Shown: positions 15,291 to 24,485, numbered from the stretch's first letter. The stretch is DNA of 42,729 bases from Peptococcaceae bacterium (GCA_019420345.1 JAHZHI010000041.1:1-42729); one strand, 5' to 3'. Translations and numbers: made by a program. The notes: a model not told the origin generated them from the sequence alone.

Positions 15291-17753
15291 TTAACCTGCT
15301 ACGATGTTAACAAGCTTGCCAGGAACAACAATGGTTTTGCGAACGGTTTTATCCGCAATGGCATCTTTTACCTTCTGTTCCTGCATGGCTTTTTCAATAA
15401 TGGAATCTTTGTCAAGGTCATTGGCAACAACAATACGTGCTTTCAGCTTACCATTGACTTGTACTGCCAATTCAACTTCATCAACCTGCAATGCAGATTC
15501 GTCGATTTCAGGCCATTTCTGAAGATGAATGCTTTCACTGTGACCAGTCTTTTCCCACATTTCTTCTGCAATGTGTGGGGTAATTGGCGCCATTAAAAGC
15601 ATCAGCGTTTCAATGGCTTCGTTGACTGCTGGCGTCACTTTCTGACCGCTGGTTTCTCTGAAATGATAAAGGCCATTGACCATTTCCATAATGGCTGAAA
15701 TGGCTGTATTAAAGTTGAAACGTTTAGAAATATCTTCTGTCACACGCTTAATGGTCGTATGAGTCAAACGACGCAGTTCTTTTTCTTCTGCTTCATCGAC
15801 ATTGCCGGTTTCATCTTCAAGATAATATTCAACCACCAAACGCCATACACGATTGAGGAAACGATAGCATCCTTCAACAGCGCGGTCGTTCCATTCCAAG
15901 TCACGATCTGGTGGCGCAGCAAAGAGAATGAAGAGACGGGCTGTGTCTGCCCCATATTGATTAAGAATATCTTCTGGAGAAACGATGTTGCCCTTAGATT
16001 TACTCATTTTCGTGCCATCTTTAAGCACCATGCCCTGTGTCAAAAGATTGCGGAATGGTTCATCGGTGTTGCACATGCCGAAATCGTGGAACACCTTGGT
16101 AAAGAAACGTGCATAGAGCAAATGCAGAATAGCATGTTCTACGCCGCCAATGTATTGATCAACACCATTTTCCATCCAAAAATCGACCTTGTCCTTATCG
16201 AATGGTTTTTCTGTGTTGTGTGCATCGCAATAACGCAGATAATACCAACTGGAGCAAACGAAGGTGTCCATGGTATCGGTTTCACGACGTGCAGGCTTGC
16301 CGCAGATTGGGCAGGTCGTTTCAACAAAGTCCTTAACATAGGTCAATGGAGATTCGCCAGTTGGTTTAAATTTAACATCCTCCGGCAGCATAACAGGAAG
16401 CTGATCTTCAGGAACTGGAACCGCACCACAATCATCGCAATAAATGATAGGAATTGGTGCCCCCCAGTAACGCTGACGGGAAATCAGCCAGTCACGCAAG
16501 CGGAAATTTACCGTCGCATGGCCCTTGCCCATTTCATCAAGCTTGGCAACAATGCCGTGCCCAGCTTCAACGTTCTTCATGCCATCAAATTCACCGGAAT
16601 TCACCATCACGCCTTCATCAACGTAAGCGGTTTCCATTTCATCAACGCTCAGCACATGATCTTCTGGCGTAACGACAACAATAATTGGCAAATCGTATTT
16701 CTTGGCGAACATAAAGTCACGTTCATCACTGGCCGGTACACCCATGACAGCACCTGTACCGTATTCATAGATGACGTAGTTACCAACGAAAATTGGCACC
16801 TTTGCGCCATTGATTGGGTTGATGGCATAAGCCCCTGTGAAGATACCTTCTTTTTCGGTTTCTGTAGAAGTACGTTCGATCTCACTCATCTTGGTAATGC
16901 GATCAATAAACGCTTCAACATCAGCCTTTTCTTTCTTGTCAGCAATCAATTTTTCAACCAGTGGATGTTCTGGTGCAAATACCACATAGGTTACCCCGAA
17001 CAAGGTATCTGGACGGGTTGTAAACACTTCAAACGTTTCACCGATCTCAGTATCAAAAGTGATCATTGCCCCTTCAGAACGGCCGATCCAGTTTTCCTGC
17101 ATGACCTTTACCTTATTTGGCCAGCCTTCCAGCTTATCAAGATCATCCAACAGACGCTGTGCATAATCAGTAATCTTAAAAAACCACTGATCGAGTGATT
17201 TCTTTTCAACGATAGAATCACAGCGTTCACATTTTCCGTCAACGACCTGTTCGTTTGCCAATACAGTGGCACAGCTTGGGCACCAGTTTACACTGGCATT
17301 CTTCTTATAGGCAAGATTGTGCTTATACAGCTGCAAAAAGATCCACTGTGTCCAGCGATAATAATCAGGCAGACACGTCGTCACTTCACGATCCCAATCA
17401 AAGCTGAGACCCAGCGCCTTAAACTGGCGCTTCATATTAGCAATATTTTCTTTTGTCCATTTTGCTGGTGGAATGCCGTGCTTAATAGCGGCATTTTCTG
17501 CCGGCAAACCAAAAGAGTCCCAACCCATTGGATGCAGTACATTGTAACCATGCATGGTCTTAAAACGTGCAATGACATCCCCGATGGAATAGTTGCGCAC
17601 GTGCCCCATGTGAAGGTTACCGGATGGATATGGGAACATTTCCAGGCAGTAGTAGTTTGGCTTGCGGCTGTCGTCTGCACGATACATGTCAGCGTCATGC
17701 CACTTCTGCTGCCACTTTGATTCTATTTGCTTGAAATCATATTGTTCTTTCAT
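15291..17753 (-). CDS. leuS: leucyl-tRNA synthetase
   Basis: 820 residues, full length. The HIGH-type motif is HMGH (48-51) within FPYPSGNLHMGHVRN, and the KMSKS loop is present in DGTKMSKSKGN. The editing (CP1) domain with its threonine-rich and GTGAVMGVPA segments is intact, as are two zinc-type cysteine clusters (CPSC...CERC and CPIC) and the C-terminal domain. The ATG at 17753 follows AAAGGG by nine bases. Its promoter is 17786-17814. Unusually, the next genes on the same strand are dsrN and the dsr set, with no terminator visible between. Confidence 0.98.
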   Translation of the reverse strand: MKEQYDFKQIESKWQQKWHDADMYRADDSRKPNYYCLEMFPYPSGNLHMGHVRNYSIGDVIARFKTMHGYNVLHPMGWDSFGLPAENAAIKHGIPPAKWTKENIANMKRQFKALGLSFDWDREVTTCLPDYYRWTQWIFLQLYKHNLAYKKNASVNWCPSCATVLANEQVVDGKCERCDSIVEKKSLDQWFFKITDYAQRLLDDLDKLEGWPNKVKVMQENWIGRSEGAMITFDTEIGETFEVFTTRPDTLFGVTYVVFAPEHPLVEKLIADKKEKADVEAFIDRITKMSEIERTSTETEKEGIFTGAYAINPINGAKVPIFVGNYVIYEYGTGAVMGVPASDERDFMFAKKYDLPIIVVVTPEDHVLSVDEMETAYVDEGVMVNSGEFDGMKNVEAGHGIVAKLDEMGKGHATVNFRLRDWLISRQRYWGAPIPIIYCDDCGAVPVPEDQLPVMLPEDVKFKPTGESPLTYVKDFVETTCPICGKPARRETDTMDTFVCSSWYYLRYCDAHNTEKPFDKDKVDFWMENGVDQYIGGVEHAILHLLYARFFTKVFHDFGMCNTDEPFRNLLTQGMVLKDGTKMSKSKGNIVSPEDILNQYGADTARLFILFAAPPDRDLEWNDRAVEGCYRFLNRVWRLVVEYYLEDETGNVDEAEEKELRRLTHTTIKRVTEDISKRFNFNTAISAIMEMVNGLYHFRETSGQKVTPAVNEAIETLMLLMAPITPHIAEEMWEKTGHSESIHLQKWPEIDESALQVDEVELAVQVNGKLKARIVVANDLDKDSIIEKAMQEQKVKDAIADKTVRKTIVVPGKLVNIVAG

Positions 17754-17785
17754 TTTAAAATGCCCTTTCTTTTTCTTCCTGTGTA

Positions 17786-17814
17786 CTATAACAACGGAAG
17801 AATTCACTAATCAA
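17786..17814 (-). promoter_or_regulatory. putative promoter of leuS
   Basis: Minus strand TTGATT (17814-17809) and TTATAG (17791-17786) are 17 bases apart, 33 bases upstream of the leuS ATG. There is no T-box leader here. Confidence 0.5.
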
Positions 17815-17929
17815 TATTATATAAATTATCGTCGTCATCGTCAACGGTCGAGACCTGTTGAAGGGAAAAATCCTCGCAGGAATCGGGCATTTTTTGTCAC
17901 TGCTGCTTTTTTCTGCCCGCTGCCGGCGC

Positions 17930-18280
17930 TCATCGCTCAGCAGCATACGCTTGCTGCACCGCAATTGGCAGCGCCTCAAACGTTACTTCTTCCCAACTCA
18001 CTACACCACGCAGCGGTGCTACAGTTAATTTCAAATAGGCCTCTGCGCGCAGGACGCGCTCAGTGCGAAAGGTGATGGTTTTCTCACCACCATCCTCGCC
18101 ATAACACGCCAGGGTATAAGAATGTGTCATGCCGGCATCGGGTTCAATCTCTGCAACCTTCGTATTATCGATCTGTGTGTAGTAGATTTTTGTGCCAATA
18201 CCTGTCCAAAAAAATACTATGGCAATCACAAGCAGTGCAACCAGTCCTGCCAAAACACCTTGCAGCATCCTCTTCATCAT
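17930..18280 (-). CDS. YxeA-family (DUF1093) membrane-anchored protein
   Basis: 116 residues. One N-terminal membrane helix (about 6-27) may be an uncleaved signal anchor. It is followed by the compact YxeA domain: KIYYTQI near residue 32, HSYTLACYGEDG, then an LRAEAYLKLTV strand and the VSWEEV motif. The family is small and secreted, with an OB-like fold and no defined activity. The ATG at 18280 overlaps the TGA of a 36-residue upstream ORF (ATGA), and GAAGGGGG precedes it. The two are probably made together. No clear terminator follows the stop. Confidence 0.78.
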   Translation of the reverse strand: MMKRMLQGVLAGLVALLVIAIVFFWTGIGTKIYYTQIDNTKVAEIEPDAGMTHSYTLACYGEDGGEKTITFRTERVLRAEAYLKLTVAPLRGVVSWEEVTFEALPIAVQQAYAAER

Positions 18281-18387
18281 CGCAACCCCCTTCTCGCAAT
18301 TGTTCGATCTGGCTGCGGTGCTGCAAAAAACAAACACACACCACATACCAGCAAAGCCAACGCCAACCAAACCATTTTTCTCATCAT
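18277..18387 (-). CDS. 36-residue hydrophobic peptide upstream of the YxeA-family gene
   Basis: The ORF reads MMRKMVWLALALLVCGVCLF and then a short polar tail rich in arginine. One membrane helix (about 5-23) is likely. AGGAATGAG precedes the tandem ATGs, and its stop overlaps the start of the YxeA-family gene by four bases, which supports real translation. It may be a small membrane partner or only a leader peptide that couples translation. It resembles no family I know. Confidence 0.55.
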   Translation of the reverse strand: MMRKMVWLALALLVCGVCLFFAAPQPDRTIARRGLR

Positions 18388-18432
18388 TATCTCATTCCTT
18401 TCTCGAAACTGTGTTTAGTTTAACGGCTTTGT

Positions 18433-18461
18433 CTTACACTGCGATGACAGGCAGTTTACAA
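18433..18461 (-). promoter_or_regulatory. putative promoter of the small ORF-YxeA unit
   Basis: Minus strand TTGTAA (18461-18456) and TGTAAG (18438-18433), spacer 17. Confidence 0.4.
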
Positions 18462-18477
18462 TAACCTTACTTCTGCA

Positions 18478-18513
18478 CAAAAAAACACACAGCATTTCTG
18501 CTGCGTGTTTTTT
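18478..18513 (-). terminator. rho-independent terminator after the DtxR-type gene
   Basis: ACACACAGCA (18485-18494) pairs with TGCTGCGTGT (18499-18508), with one G-T pair, followed on the minus strand by a T run. It ends the pheS-pheT-lgt-dtxR run. Confidence 0.85.
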
Positions 18514-18517
18514 ATCA

Positions 18518-18916
18518 TTATACGTTTGGGTGTGGATGGCTGCGATAAGCCTCTAGTTTTTCTTTGATTTTCTGGACCGTTTCCTCACTGACAATATGCT
18601 CAATGCGGCAAGCATCCTCTTCTGCTGTTTCTTCTGAGACACCAAACACTTCAATGAGCATATCTTTAAACAAATGATGGCGCCCAGCAACACTTTTTGC
18701 TTTGGCAAGTCCTTCATCGGTCAGATGAATAAACTTTCTGCCATCCATGTAAACCAACCCTTTTTCCGTAAGAATCTTCATTGCTCGGCTGACGCTTGGC
18801 TTTGAATAATCCATCTCTCGTGCAATATCAATGCTTCGCACCTGACCAAGCTGCTCCTTCAGGCGCAGTATGGTTTCCAGATAATCTTCGCCGGACTCAT
18901 ATATTTCATTCCCCAT
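18518..18916 (-). CDS. DtxR/MntR-family metal-dependent regulator
   Basis: 132 residues. The N-terminal winged helix has ESGEDYLETIL followed by the recognition helix region DYSKPSVSRAMKIL. The dimerisation domain has GRHHLFKDML and EEDACRIEHIVSEET, which carry the metal-ligand residues of MntR/IdeR. It lacks the SH3-like third domain, as MntR does. Manganese or iron would be the corepressor; I cannot choose between them. The ATG at 18916 follows AAAGGG by nine bases; a GTG at 18925 overlaps the lgt stop and is a weaker choice. It lies five bases after lgt. Confidence 0.85.
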   Translation of the reverse strand: MGNEIYESGEDYLETILRLKEQLGQVRSIDIAREMDYSKPSVSRAMKILTEKGLVYMDGRKFIHLTDEGLAKAKSVAGRHHLFKDMLIEVFGVSEETAEEDACRIEHIVSEETVQKIKEKLEAYRSHPHPNV

Positions 18917-18921
18917 TGGGA

Positions 18922-19707
18922 TCACCCTTTCTTATTTGCCTCTTTCGTTGCCAAATACGCCGATCTGCTTGGTGCTTTTTTGCGCCGCACTGCCGCAATC
19001 ACGACCGACGCAACGATGGCAATAATGCAAACCACCTGCGCCACACGCAGTGGCCCCAACATAAGGCTGTCTGTACGAAATCCTTCAATAATAAAGCGTC
19101 CCACAGAGTAGTAAACAAAATACAACAATGTGATGTCGCCTTCCTTAAGTTTAGGGCTTCGCGATGCGAAAATCAACAGCAAAAAACCGATGATGTCCCA
19201 GATGCTTTCATACAGAAAGGTTGGATGGCGATAAGCACCATCAATGTACATAGCCCATGGCACCACATCCGGACTCACTTCATAGCCATAGGCTTCTTGA
19301 TTGAAGAAATTTCCCCAACGGCCAATGGCCTGTCCCAAGATCAAATATGGTGCGATGATATCCAAAAGCTGCCAAATGCGTAAACGATAGTGCCAAGCAC
19401 AAACAGCAATCGCAATAATACCGCCGATGACACCACCATGGATCGCCAATCCGCCATGCCATGTTGCAATGATCTCACTCAGATGCTGACTATAGTAGCT
19501 CCACTCAAAGATAACATAGTATGCCCGAGCCCCGATCACCGCACAAACGATGCAGATGATAACGAGATTTAAAAAATGATCTTCATTGATGCCTTCCAGC
19601 TTGGCTTCTCGAAGCGACCCCCAGACACCAATCAGAAACGCGCAGGCAATAAGAATACCATACCAATGAACCGAGATTGGTCCGAGTTCAAATGCGATTG
19701 GATCCAT
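18922..19707 (-). CDS. lgt: prolipoprotein diacylglyceryl transferase
   Basis: 261 residues with seven membrane helices. The Lgt signature GRWGNFFNQEAYG is at 129-141. HGGLAIHGG (84-92) and HPTFLYES give the other conserved active-site residues. It transfers diacylglycerol from phosphatidylglycerol to the lipobox cysteine of prolipoproteins in the cytoplasmic membrane. GAGGAT precedes the ATG. The gene is 27 bases after pheT with no terminator, so it may be transcribed from the pheST T-box promoter. Confidence 0.96.
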   Translation of the reverse strand: MDPIAFELGPISVHWYGILIACAFLIGVWGSLREAKLEGINEDHFLNLVIICIVCAVIGARAYYVIFEWSYYSQHLSEIIATWHGGLAIHGGVIGGIIAIAVCAWHYRLRIWQLLDIIAPYLILGQAIGRWGNFFNQEAYGYEVSPDVVPWAMYIDGAYRHPTFLYESIWDIIGFLLLIFASRSPKLKEGDITLLYFVYYSVGRFIIEGFRTDSLMLGPLRVAQVVCIIAIVASVVIAAVRRKKAPSRSAYLATKEANKKG

Positions 19708-19734
19708 TCAGATTATCCTCTTCACACCTGTCTC

Positions 19735-22167
19735 TTAGGCACGCAGCTGTCCCTGACAGTCACGTTCAATAGCGGCAATAATCTTATCCATTTCAACCTG
19801 TACCAGATCATCGGTCAAAGTCTGTGCATCACTCTGGAAGATGAATGAGAAAGCAACAGATTTCTTATCAAGGCCAACCTGAACGCCTTCATAAACATCA
19901 AACACATCAATTTTCTTAAGATAGTTTGGTTCAGCCGCACGAATGGCGTCTTCGATCTTGCCGACTTCCATGGTCTTGTCAACAACAACAGCCAGATCAC
20001 GAGGCATCGCTGGATAAATTGGGGTTGGCTCATAAACAGGCACTACTTCACCAATGCCAACCAACGCATCCATAGCGATTTCAGCAGCATAAACAGGTGC
20101 TTTGATGTCATAATTCTTTACAACGACTGGATGCAGTTCCCCAAAGATCCCGCAGCGTTTTTCACCAATATAAAGAGCTGCGGTACGGCCTGGATGCCAG
20201 GTTGGGTCATCTTTCACCGCTTCAACATGCCAATCAGTAATGTGCAGAGAAGCAAGCAGTCTTTCAATAATACCCTTGAGATAGTAGAAATCGTACGCTT
20301 TCTGACTACCGGTCCAATCTTTCTGAGTCTGTCCAGTCAAGCCAATAACAAGATGCTGATCTTCTGTTGCCAAGTTCTCCATGGTCAGTGGATGATCGCT
20401 GGAGAATACGGAGCTGCATTCAAAGAACGCAAGATCCTGCTGATGATGGTGTACATTGCTGCTCAACGTATCCAGCATGCAAGGCAGCAGGCTCGTACGC
20501 ATGACGCTCATATCTTCACTGAGTGGATTGGAGATCACGATCTGATGACGGCGCACGTCATCTTCAGCATAACGCAGAAGATCACAGTGCTTTTTGCTGA
20601 TGAAGCTGTAAGTCACAATTTCATCAAGGCCCAAGCCAGCCAAGGTGTTTTTAATGTGATCGGTCATACGCTGTTCCGGTGTTAATACACCTGGATTGGT
20701 AGCCCCAAATGGCAGGGTTTCAGGAATTTTATCGTAGCCATAGAGACGGGCAATTTCTTCGATCAAGTCTTCCTGAATGGAGACATCTGGACGATGTGAT
20801 GGTACCTTCACAGTCAGGCTTTCTTCGTCTTCTTCCACAATCTCAAAGCCCAAATCGAGCAGATAGCCACGCATTTCAGCATAAGGGATGTCCGTTCCCA
20901 AAACATCGTTGGCTTTCTGATACTTCATGGATACGATCACAGGTTCATGAGGCGTTGGGTATTCATCAATCTGCCCAGCAACCAGACGCGCCCCAGATGT
21001 TTCACACATCAGGTTGGCAGCACGCCAGCCGGCAAAAGCGGTCTCATCGATGTTCACGTTCTTTTCAAAGCGCAGAGAAGCTTCTGTGCGCAATCCCAAA
21101 GCCACAGCTGTGCGACGAACATTCACAGCCTGGAAGCAAGCTGCTTCGATCATGACATCGGTGGTGGTATCTTCAACTTCGGTATTTTCACCGCCCATGA
21201 CCCCAGCGATGCCGATGGCACGTTCGCCATCACAGATCAGAAGCATTTCATCGGTCAGAGCACGATCTTGACCATCGAGGGTCGTAATGTGTTCACCAGC
21301 TTCAGCGGTGCGAACGATGATCTCGTGTCCTGCTAAATTGTTGTAATCATAAGCATGCAATGGCTGTCCTAATTCCATCATGACATAGTTGGTAACATCA
21401 ACCAAGTTGGAAATTGGGCGCATGCCAGCGCATTGCAGGCGATGTTCCATCCAAAGTGGGGAACGGCCAATCTTCGCACCTTCAATCATCGTGCCAGTAA
21501 AACGATGGCAGAGTGCAGGTGCGTTGTTGGTAATATGCATCTTGCCATTGATCTCATCGCCATCTTTGGTAGTGATTTCGATTGGGCGAACCGGCTTTTT
21601 CAGCAACGCCCCAACTTCTTTGGCAATGTTGTACACGCTCAGGCAGTCACTGCGGTTTGGTGTCAAATCAACATCCAATACCCAGTCATTCAAACCGAGA
21701 TAGTCCATGACGTCGACGCCGAGTGGTGCATCTTCCGGCAATACACGAATACCATCTTTATCCAATGGGCAAACGAGGTCTTCATCAATGCCGATTTCCT
21801 GCATGGAGCAGATCATCCCATTGGATTCTTCACCACGTAGTTTCGTGGCCTGAATCACCACATCACCTGGCAGAAGCGCACCAACCTGAGCAAACATGAC
21901 CTTTTGTCCTGCAGCAACGTTTGGTGCCCCGCAAACGACTTTGATCACATTTTCACCGTCGGTGGTCACTGTGCACACATGCAGATGGTCCGAATTTGGA
22001 TGATCTTCACAGGTCAACACCTTTGCTACAACGACACCCTTAACGCCTTTGTTCGTTGGTTCTACACCGCCGATTTCAACACCAGCGCGCGTGATGATCT
22101 CCGCCAATTCGTAGGCGGATGGTTCAATATCAACATATTCTTTTAACCAATTATATGATACTAACAT
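19735..22167 (-). CDS. pheT: phenylalanyl-tRNA synthetase beta subunit
   Basis: 810 residues, full length. Order of domains: tRNA-binding EMAP/OB domain (about 40-150, including DHPNSDHLHVC and VCGAPNV), the B3/B4 editing core with DVDLTPNRSDC, the B5 domain, the catalytic-like core, and the C-terminal ferredoxin-like anticodon-binding domain that starts near YPAMPRDLAVVVD. AGGAGG lies just before the ATG. It follows pheS by 12 bases as part of the T-box operon. Confidence 0.98.
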   Translation of the reverse strand: MLVSYNWLKEYVDIEPSAYELAEIITRAGVEIGGVEPTNKGVKGVVVAKVLTCEDHPNSDHLHVCTVTTDGENVIKVVCGAPNVAAGQKVMFAQVGALLPGDVVIQATKLRGEESNGMICSMQEIGIDEDLVCPLDKDGIRVLPEDAPLGVDVMDYLGLNDWVLDVDLTPNRSDCLSVYNIAKEVGALLKKPVRPIEITTKDGDEINGKMHITNNAPALCHRFTGTMIEGAKIGRSPLWMEHRLQCAGMRPISNLVDVTNYVMMELGQPLHAYDYNNLAGHEIIVRTAEAGEHITTLDGQDRALTDEMLLICDGERAIGIAGVMGGENTEVEDTTTDVMIEAACFQAVNVRRTAVALGLRTEASLRFEKNVNIDETAFAGWRAANLMCETSGARLVAGQIDEYPTPHEPVIVSMKYQKANDVLGTDIPYAEMRGYLLDLGFEIVEEDEESLTVKVPSHRPDVSIQEDLIEEIARLYGYDKIPETLPFGATNPGVLTPEQRMTDHIKNTLAGLGLDEIVTYSFISKKHCDLLRYAEDDVRRHQIVISNPLSEDMSVMRTSLLPCMLDTLSSNVHHHQQDLAFFECSSVFSSDHPLTMENLATEDQHLVIGLTGQTQKDWTGSQKAYDFYYLKGIIERLLASLHITDWHVEAVKDDPTWHPGRTAALYIGEKRCGIFGELHPVVVKNYDIKAPVYAAEIAMDALVGIGEVVPVYEPTPIYPAMPRDLAVVVDKTMEVGKIEDAIRAAEPNYLKKIDVFDVYEGVQVGLDKKSVAFSFIFQSDAQTLTDDLVQVEMDKIIAAIERDCQGQLRA

Positions 22168-22179
22168 GCCAGCCTCCTA

Positions 22180-23202
22180 TTAAAACTGTTTCAAGAAACG
22201 TTCATCGTTGGCGAACAACAGACGTAAGTCGTTGATGCCATAACGAAGCATTGCGATACGTTCTACACCCATCCCAAATGCGAAGCCAGTGACCTTTTCA
22301 GGATCATAGCCGCCTGCACGGAGAACATTTGGATGCACCATGCCGCTGCCGAGGATTTCCAGCCAGCCAGTGTGGGAGCAAACACGGCAGCCCTTGCCAC
22401 CGCAAGCCACACAGCTGATGTCGACTTCAGCGGATGGTTCGGTGAATGGGAAATAACTTGGACGCAGACGAATCTTTACATCCTGACCGAACATTTCGCG
22501 AGCAAATGCCAAAAGCACGCCTTTGAGGTCTGCCATGGTGATGTGTTCATCAACGAGCAAGCCTTCGATCTGATGGAACATTGGAGAATGGGTAGCGTCA
22601 TCATCGCGACGGTATACACGACCTGGTGCAATGATCTTAACTGGCAGTTTGCCCTGCATGCGTTCCATAGCATGCACCTGGCAGCCAGAAGTCTGCGTAC
22701 GCAAAACCACCTTATTATTGATATAGAAAGTATCCTGCATATCACGAGCCGGATGATCCGGTGGCAGGTTCAGCGCTTCAAAATTATAATAATCGCTTTC
22801 GATTTCCGGACCTTCTGCTACTTCAAAGCCGAGTCCGGTAAAAATGCGTTTGGCATCATTAATAACTTGTGTCAGTGGATGCAAATGGCCCTGTGGCATG
22901 CTGGCGCCTGGCAGCGTCACATCGAGGGTTTCTGCAGCCAGCTTGGCATCCAATGCCTTAGCACGCAGATCTTCCGTCTTTTCTTCCAGAGCATGGCTGA
23001 TCGCATCACGCACTGTGTTGGCCAATTCGCCAATCACAGGACGTTCTTCCTTGGACAATTTGCCCATGCCTTTAAGAATCGCGGTCAATTCACCTTTTTT
23101 GCCAAGGTATTTGACACGCAGTTCATTGATTTTTTCAAGATCATCTTGATCTTTGATGGCTTCAAGTGCAGCCTCTTTGATTTGCATTAAAGCGTCTTTC
23201 AT
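22180..23202 (-). CDS. pheS: phenylalanyl-tRNA synthetase alpha subunit
   Basis: 340 residues. The N-terminal coiled coil (1-85) leads to the class II catalytic core, with motif 2 (PGRVYRRDDDATHSPMFHQ), FPFTEPSAEVD and the motif 3 GFAFGMGVERIAMLRYG. Between these is a Cys4 knuckle (CVACGGKGCRVC) that many anaerobic bacterial PheS proteins carry. With PheT it forms the alpha2beta2 enzyme charging tRNA-Phe. GAAGGAGG precedes the ATG. Expression is controlled by the T-box leader directly upstream. Confidence 0.98.
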   Translation of the reverse strand: MKDALMQIKEAALEAIKDQDDLEKINELRVKYLGKKGELTAILKGMGKLSKEERPVIGELANTVRDAISHALEEKTEDLRAKALDAKLAAETLDVTLPGASMPQGHLHPLTQVINDAKRIFTGLGFEVAEGPEIESDYYNFEALNLPPDHPARDMQDTFYINNKVVLRTQTSGCQVHAMERMQGKLPVKIIAPGRVYRRDDDATHSPMFHQIEGLLVDEHITMADLKGVLLAFAREMFGQDVKIRLRPSYFPFTEPSAEVDISCVACGGKGCRVCSHTGWLEILGSGMVHPNVLRAGGYDPEKVTGFAFGMGVERIAMLRYGINDLRLLFANDERFLKQF

Positions 23203-23226
23203 TATGTTCCTCCTTCAAAATAAAAA

Positions 23227-23470
23227 AGCACTCCGTCCCCGCAAGGGACGAAGTGCCGTGGTACCACCCTTATTATCTGCGGCTGTGCGCAGATCACTCT
23301 CATGCGTTAACGCCGCCGACGGCCTCCCCTACTCTGTTCAAGGAAGCATACTCCCGGGCGAAATCCTTCTGTTTATGTTCTGTAAGATGGTTCCAGTCCT
23401 GCCATCTCTCCCTGTCACAGTGCCATAAACCGGCTCCCGTTCTTCGTATCATGTTGTTCTGTATAACAGC
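23227..23470 (-). promoter_or_regulatory. T-box riboswitch leader of pheST
   Basis: Read on the minus strand, the leader has a long stem I region with the GGGAGAGATGG purine-rich internal loop, a TTC triplet (within GGATTTCGCCC) suitable as a phenylalanine specifier, and the conserved T-box bulge AAGGGTGGTACCACGG (23269-23254). The TGGT in it would pair with an ACCA tRNA end. A terminator follows: GCACTTCGTCCC pairs with GGGGACGGAGTGC (23260-23227) and has a T run. Uncharged tRNA-Phe would favour readthrough. Confidence 0.92.
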
Positions 23471-23473
23471 TAT

Positions 23474-23502
23474 ATTATAGAAGATGAACGCTGAAAAGTA
23501 AA
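23474..23502 (-). promoter_or_regulatory. promoter of the pheST T-box transcript
   Basis: Minus strand TTTACT (23502-23497) and a perfect TATAAT (23479-23474) are 17 bases apart. Transcription would start at about 23467, at the 5' end of the T-box. Confidence 0.75.
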
Positions 23503-23555
23503 GAGGTCAATTTTCCACCATTTCCCGCTTTCAGACATCTTCTACCGAACAACAA

Positions 23556-24485
23556 TTAAAGTTCCAGCGCATCAAGCATAAACTCTATCACACCGTCACA
23601 AACCTCATCCTTGAGATCTGCATAGTTATGAATCTCATGACGATAGCCCGGATAAACCAACGTTGTGATGTCATGGCCTGTGCTTGCCAGCCAATTTGAC
23701 GCTTCATACACGCCTTGGCCGTACATGCCAAATGGATCTTCATCGCCAGCAATCGAATAAATTGGCAGGTTCTTTGGCACGCGTTCTGCCCACTGTACAC
23801 CAGTGATGTCCTCAATCATCTTCATGAAATCCAGCAACGATTTATTGACAGTTGGTCGAGTGAAGGCATCAAACGGATCGTTGGCATGATCCACCTGAAC
23901 GTACGGATCATGACAGATCCACTCATTGCCAAGCTTGGCATCCGGAATGCGTTCACTCATCCAGCCCATCATCGCAACAGCAGCTTCTGCATCCGCTTCA
24001 TTGCCACGCCCATCGGTCACAAGTTTTTCAATGGCCGGACGTGCAGCTGCCATCTGAGGCACACTGCCGCATGTGCCGCAAATGGTTGCCCCAGCCAGCA
24101 GATCGCCGTAACGCGCAATGAATTGACGCGTAATCACAGAACCCATGCTGTGACCAAAGAAGAAATATGGCAGTTCTGGGAATTTTTCGCGCACAATATC
24201 CATGAGACGTTTTTCATCTTCGGCCATCGTTTCCGGACCTTTGTCGCCCCAGTCGCCCCAAGTGTCATTGATTTCAGCCGTTTTGCCATGTCCTACATGG
24301 TCATCGGCCGCCACCACAAAGCCTGCTTCCAAATAGCGCACAATCATATGAAGATAGCGGCGGGAATGTTCACCAAAGCCATGCACCAACTGCACCACGC
24401 CAAGCGGTTCACAGGCTGGCACATAGATCCACGCCTGTACCTTGTCACGTTCATTGTAAGATGGGAAAGTAAATTCATACAGCAT
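23556..24485 (-). CDS. alpha/beta hydrolase (monoacylglycerol lipase-like)
   Basis: 309 residues of the serine hydrolase (Hydrolase_4/S33) family. The oxyanion motif is VHGFGEHS (34-41), followed by DDHVGHGKT (61-69) and the nucleophile elbow GHSMGS with Ser113. A late GDEDPFG supplies the acid and YRHEIHNY the histidine. The pattern is that of monoacylglycerol lipases and lysophospholipases. There is no signal peptide, so it is cytoplasmic. The ATG at 24485 follows AGAGGAG; the longer frame to 24617 would read through the terminator of the neighbouring gene. The physiological substrate is not known. Confidence 0.88.
   Translation of the reverse strand: MLYEFTFPSYNERDKVQAWIYVPACEPLGVVQLVHGFGEHSRRYLHMIVRYLEAGFVVAADDHVGHGKTAEINDTWGDWGDKGPETMAEDEKRLMDIVREKFPELPYFFFGHSMGSVITRQFIARYGDLLAGATICGTCGSVPQMAAARPAIEKLVTDGRGNEADAEAAVAMMGWMSERIPDAKLGNEWICHDPYVQVDHANDPFDAFTRPTVNKSLLDFMKMIEDITGVQWAERVPKNLPIYSIAGDEDPFGMYGQGVYEASNWLASTGHDITTLVYPGYRHEIHNYADLKDEVCDGVIEFMLDALEL

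Noticed and set aside
15759..17198. 479-residue plus-strand open frame opposite leuS
   Set aside because: Antisense shadow of a complete leucyl-tRNA synthetase gene; aromatic- and His-rich nonsense composition.
17754..17929. T-box or other amino-acid riboswitch before leuS
   Set aside because: No GGTGGTACC-type T-box bulge or leader terminator; the promoter lies only about 30 bases from the start codon.
22180..23202. PheS motif TQTSG as an unusual active-site change
   Set aside because: The same wording occurs in E. coli-type PheS, so it is a normal family variant, as is the Cys4 knuckle.
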